Below are positions 61,916 through 64,000 of a stretch of 64,000 bases of DNA, piece by piece (position 1 is the stretch's first letter; each line of letters begins with the position of its first letter). Made by a program: the position numbers and the translations under genes. The DNA lies in contig WRPI01000001.1 in NCBI GenBank assembly GCA_009773395.1, forward strand, positions 248,001-312,000, in the 5' to 3' direction. The notes beneath the pieces were generated by a model. That model did no database searches. It had not been told where the DNA came from and saw only the letters and a program-made list of their open reading frames with translations. Source of the stretch: Hyphomonadaceae bacterium. GTDB taxonomy: Bacteria; Pseudomonadota; Alphaproteobacteria; Caulobacterales; Aquidulcibacteraceae.

Positions 61916-62671
61916 CTACACTTCAAGCGTTCCTGTCTTTAGCACTTTTCCCATATATGCAAACAGTTTTTGATATTGTGGATTATTTGGTGTGTCCCAT
62001 TCTGGGTGCCATTGCACCGCGAGAACTGGTGCGCCATATTCCATGCTTGAAAACGCCTCTATCACACCATCGGGAGCACGGGCCAAAACCTCCAAACCAT
62101 CACCCAAACGGCCAACGCCTTGGAAATGCACTGAATTTACATTTATTCGGCTGGTTTCATAAAGCCGCGACAGCGCCCCTCTATTTTCCAAAATCACTTC
62201 ATGGCCATATTCAAACATTTCCTTATAGCTTACGCCATCGGGTGCATGGTGATTTATTTCGCGCATGCCAGTTGATAAATCGCGCGCCAAAGTGCCGCCA
62301 AAATGAACATTTAACTCTTGGAAGCCACGACAAATGCCAAAAACTGGTTTGTTTTGTTTTAGGAAAGCATCAGCCAATGCCATTGCTGCTTTGTCACGGT
62401 CGGGGTCAAATGGGCCGGCTGCATCTTCGGCGCCATCACCATAGGCTTTGGGGTCAATATTACTGGCCGAACCTGTTAGCAAAAGCCCATCGAGGCGCTC
62501 GGCAATTGCGTCTATGTCCAGAATATCGCCGAGTGACGGGATTAAAAGCGGCGTTGCGCCCATCAAAGGGACGGTATTGGTTATGTATCGCTCCAATACC
62601 GCCTGTGCAACAACATCATTTATCAAACGCTTGCAGCAGATTATGCCGACTATTTGCTTAGACACCAGCAA
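61916..62671 (-). CDS. Class I glutamine amidotransferase-like hydrolase (gamma-glutamyl-GABA hydrolase, peptidase C26 type)
   Basis: A 251-residue protein with the nucleophile elbow FGICRGFQELN (catalytic Cys), LLLTGSASNIDPKAYG, and a His-x-Glu near the C-terminus (VQWHPEWD). It resembles PuuD, which cleaves gamma-glutamyl-GABA in putrescine breakdown. That fits the polyamine-type ABC ATPase gene upstream, though the exact substrate is inferred. Confidence 0.85.
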   Translation of the reverse strand: MLVSKQIVGIICCKRLINDVVAQAVLERYITNTVPLMGATPLLIPSLGDILDIDAIAERLDGLLLTGSASNIDPKAYGDGAEDAAGPFDPDRDKAAMALADAFLKQNKPVFGICRGFQELNVHFGGTLARDLSTGMREINHHAPDGVSYKEMFEYGHEVILENRGALSRLYETSRINVNSVHFQGVGRLGDGLEVLARAPDGVIEAFSSMEYGAPVLAVQWHPEWDTPNNPQYQKLFAYMGKVLKTGTLEV

Positions 62672-62817
62672 ACCCCCTCAATACACCCACTATCCGAGCG
62701 CTTTCAGTTTGAGTGAAATATTGTGAAAACAAGTGGGGCAAAAAGCGGAGCGTATATTCATACGTGAGCATTTTTGCACCGCTTTTTTCGCAATAGTTCG
62801 CCAAAATCAAAGCTCGT

Positions 62818-63945
62818 TCAGTTTTGCAGAAGAACAGGCGAATCACCATGAAAACACAACCAAACCTCATCATCCCAAGTGAAATCTTCTTGGTCCCAAC
62901 GCGACAAATTGGGGCGAGTTACGCGCATTATCCGCTCATTTGGCAGCATGACTTCATAAACGCTCTCGGAACCTAAATAGGAAATTTGTTTAATAACGCC
63001 TTTGAAAACATTGCAATCTGGCGGGCAATCTTCCATGGCTGGGGTTGGGCCTTTTTTGACATGTTTTATCATTTCAATTTTTTCGGGGCGAATTCCAACC
63101 CACATGTTTTCATTGGCAGCACCCGAAACCCCATGATCAAAAAACACCTTGCCACCGAGTTCTTCGGAATAAAATTGCGCATGTGAAGGTTCATCGACGA
63201 CTAATTTTCCTGCAAATAGATTTACTGATCCGATAAAATCGGCAACAAACCGATTGGATGGAAATTCATAAAGTGATGAAGGGTTGGCAGTTTGCATCAA
63301 TCGCCCGCGTTCCATAACCGCACACCTATCTGCCATAGCCAATGCTTCGTCCTGGTCGTGGGTGACCATAACAAACGTAACGCCGACTTTTTCTTGCAGC
63401 GCGGTAAGTTCAAAGCGCATGGCTTCACGCAATTTTGCATCCAAAGCCGATAATGGTTCATCAAGCAATAAAACTTTGGGCCGTTTGACTAAAGCGCGAG
63501 CCAGCGCGACCCGTTGCCGTTGCCCGCCCGACATTTGGTCAGGCTTACGATCTGCCAAATGGTCAAGTTTCACATCGGCAAGCGCCGCCATTACTCTTTG
63601 ATATTGGTCGGCTTTCGGCACATTATCAAATTGCAATCCATATGCGACATTGTCAAAAACGCTCATATGGGGAAAAACCGCATAGGATTGAAACACCGTA
63701 TTGATTGGGCGCTTATTTGGTGGGACATTTGAAACATCAACACCATCAATAAAAATTTTGCCCTCGGTTGGCACTTCAAAACCTGCAATCATTCGCAGAA
63801 GCGTGGTCTTACCACAGCCCGACGGCCCAAGCAGCGCGAAAAATTCACCGCGTTTAATTTCGAGACTAACATTGTCAACCGCCGCCACTTTGCCATAGCG
63901 TTTGGTGACGTTTTCAATTTTTATTATTACATCGTCATTTGCCAT
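62818..63945 (-). CDS. potA: ABC transporter ATP-binding protein, spermidine/putrescine type
   Basis: A 375-residue ATPase: Walker A GPSGCGKTT, signature MSGGQRQRVALARALV, Walker B VLLLDEPLSALD, and a C-terminal TOBE domain (VGIRPEKIEM..). This arrangement is typical of PotA/PotG in polyamine importers. GAGGG precedes the ATG. Upstream and permease genes are not in the window, so the substrate is inferred from family resemblance and from the PuuD-like neighbour. Confidence 0.88.
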   Translation of the reverse strand: MANDDVIIKIENVTKRYGKVAAVDNVSLEIKRGEFFALLGPSGCGKTTLLRMIAGFEVPTEGKIFIDGVDVSNVPPNKRPINTVFQSYAVFPHMSVFDNVAYGLQFDNVPKADQYQRVMAALADVKLDHLADRKPDQMSGGQRQRVALARALVKRPKVLLLDEPLSALDAKLREAMRFELTALQEKVGVTFVMVTHDQDEALAMADRCAVMERGRLMQTANPSSLYEFPSNRFVADFIGSVNLFAGKLVVDEPSHAQFYSEELGGKVFFDHGVSGAANENMWVGIRPEKIEMIKHVKKGPTPAMEDCPPDCNVFKGVIKQISYLGSESVYEVMLPNERIMRVTRPNLSRWDQEDFTWDDEVWLCFHGDSPVLLQN

Positions 63946-64000
63946 TTAGCCCTCGGACATTTCAATTCGTTGTCGGTTTTGGCGGGTTTTGCAAACGCAT

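Noticed and set aside
62658-62873. 71-codon frame between the PuuD-like gene and potA
   Set aside because: It overlaps the 3' end of potA and the 5' end of the hydrolase gene, has no family match and no clear ribosome site.
1-64000. tRNA, rRNA, CRISPR array, prophage or transposase genes
   Set aside because: Looked for T-loop-like GGTTCGAATCC stretches, regularly spaced direct repeats and recombinase motifs; nothing convincing was found. A GGTTCGAATTC at 11760 is inside the SH3 gene and lacks a tRNA context.

Overview
The window looks like a piece of the chromosome of an alphaproteobacterium of fairly low GC content (mid-40s percent by eye), most likely near the Caulobacterales/Hyphomonadaceae. 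This rests on gene content: AddAB instead of RecBCD, a class I lysyl-tRNA synthetase, the MetX-MetW pair, a DUF952 gene beside pyrD, a PabB-PabC fusion, an EIIA-Man/HPr pair beside addBA-trxA, TamAB, and a large FlaEY-like protein. The taxonomic placement is inference; no rRNA, tRNA or other decisive marker was found. No phage, transposase, CRISPR array or plasmid functions were seen.

Layout. 1-7000: end of a deoxyhypusine-synthase-like gene, a methyltransferase, a glutathione transferase, hemN, an HxlR regulator divergent from a MAPEG-GST pair, and typA. 7500-12300: ion channel, DUF4236/SH3 protein and DUF433 protein downstream of fabA-fabB, then an SH3 protein. 12400-20700: a 2-hydroxyacid dehydrogenase, the FlaEY-like protein, and a compact lysK-VOC-TPR-DUF952-pyrD operon. 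20800-28500: sixA, a response regulator, metX-metW, a folE-hisI-ccmA-ccmB run, cysS and a small lipoprotein. 28500-34900: pabBC, a sugar dehydrogenase-like lipoprotein, rarD, asd and pyrF. 34900-42700: addB-addA-trxA-EIIA-HPr. 43000-50600: phosphohexomutase, response regulator, glycosyltransferase, small membrane proteins, and a DUF393-DUF4166-dehydrogenase operon. 50700-64000: pyk, tamA-tamB-nuclease, DUF1801, a diiron ferritin-like protein, dapF, a glutamine-amidotransferase-like hydrolase and a polyamine-type ABC ATPase.

The genome is tightly packed. Four convergent pairs share their stop codons in a 4-base overlap and four more are separated by 0-7 bases. Against this background every wide convergent gap is filled by structured DNA. 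The most striking signal is a family of about 190-200 bp composite repeats with five copies in 64 kb (near 7.3, 11.5, 13.6, 31.65 and 42.85 kb). Each has short inverted ends (GCTTWGGAATGG/CCATTCCWAAGC) and three successive hairpins. Base pairs in the stems covary between copies, the central segment is inverted in two copies relative to another, and one copy has an internal deletion. A second, shorter repeat family (AGAGC...TTCAA...GAATCG) occurs beside them. I do not recognise the composite element as a named family, and it is the best candidate for something undescribed here.

Functional themes: fatty acid unsaturation (fabAB), methionine, pyrimidine, folate, lysine and histidine biosynthesis, double-strand break repair, outer-membrane assembly (TamAB), detoxification (three glutathione-related proteins and an HxlR redox-type regulator) and signalling (two orphan response regulators with a shared C-terminal tail).
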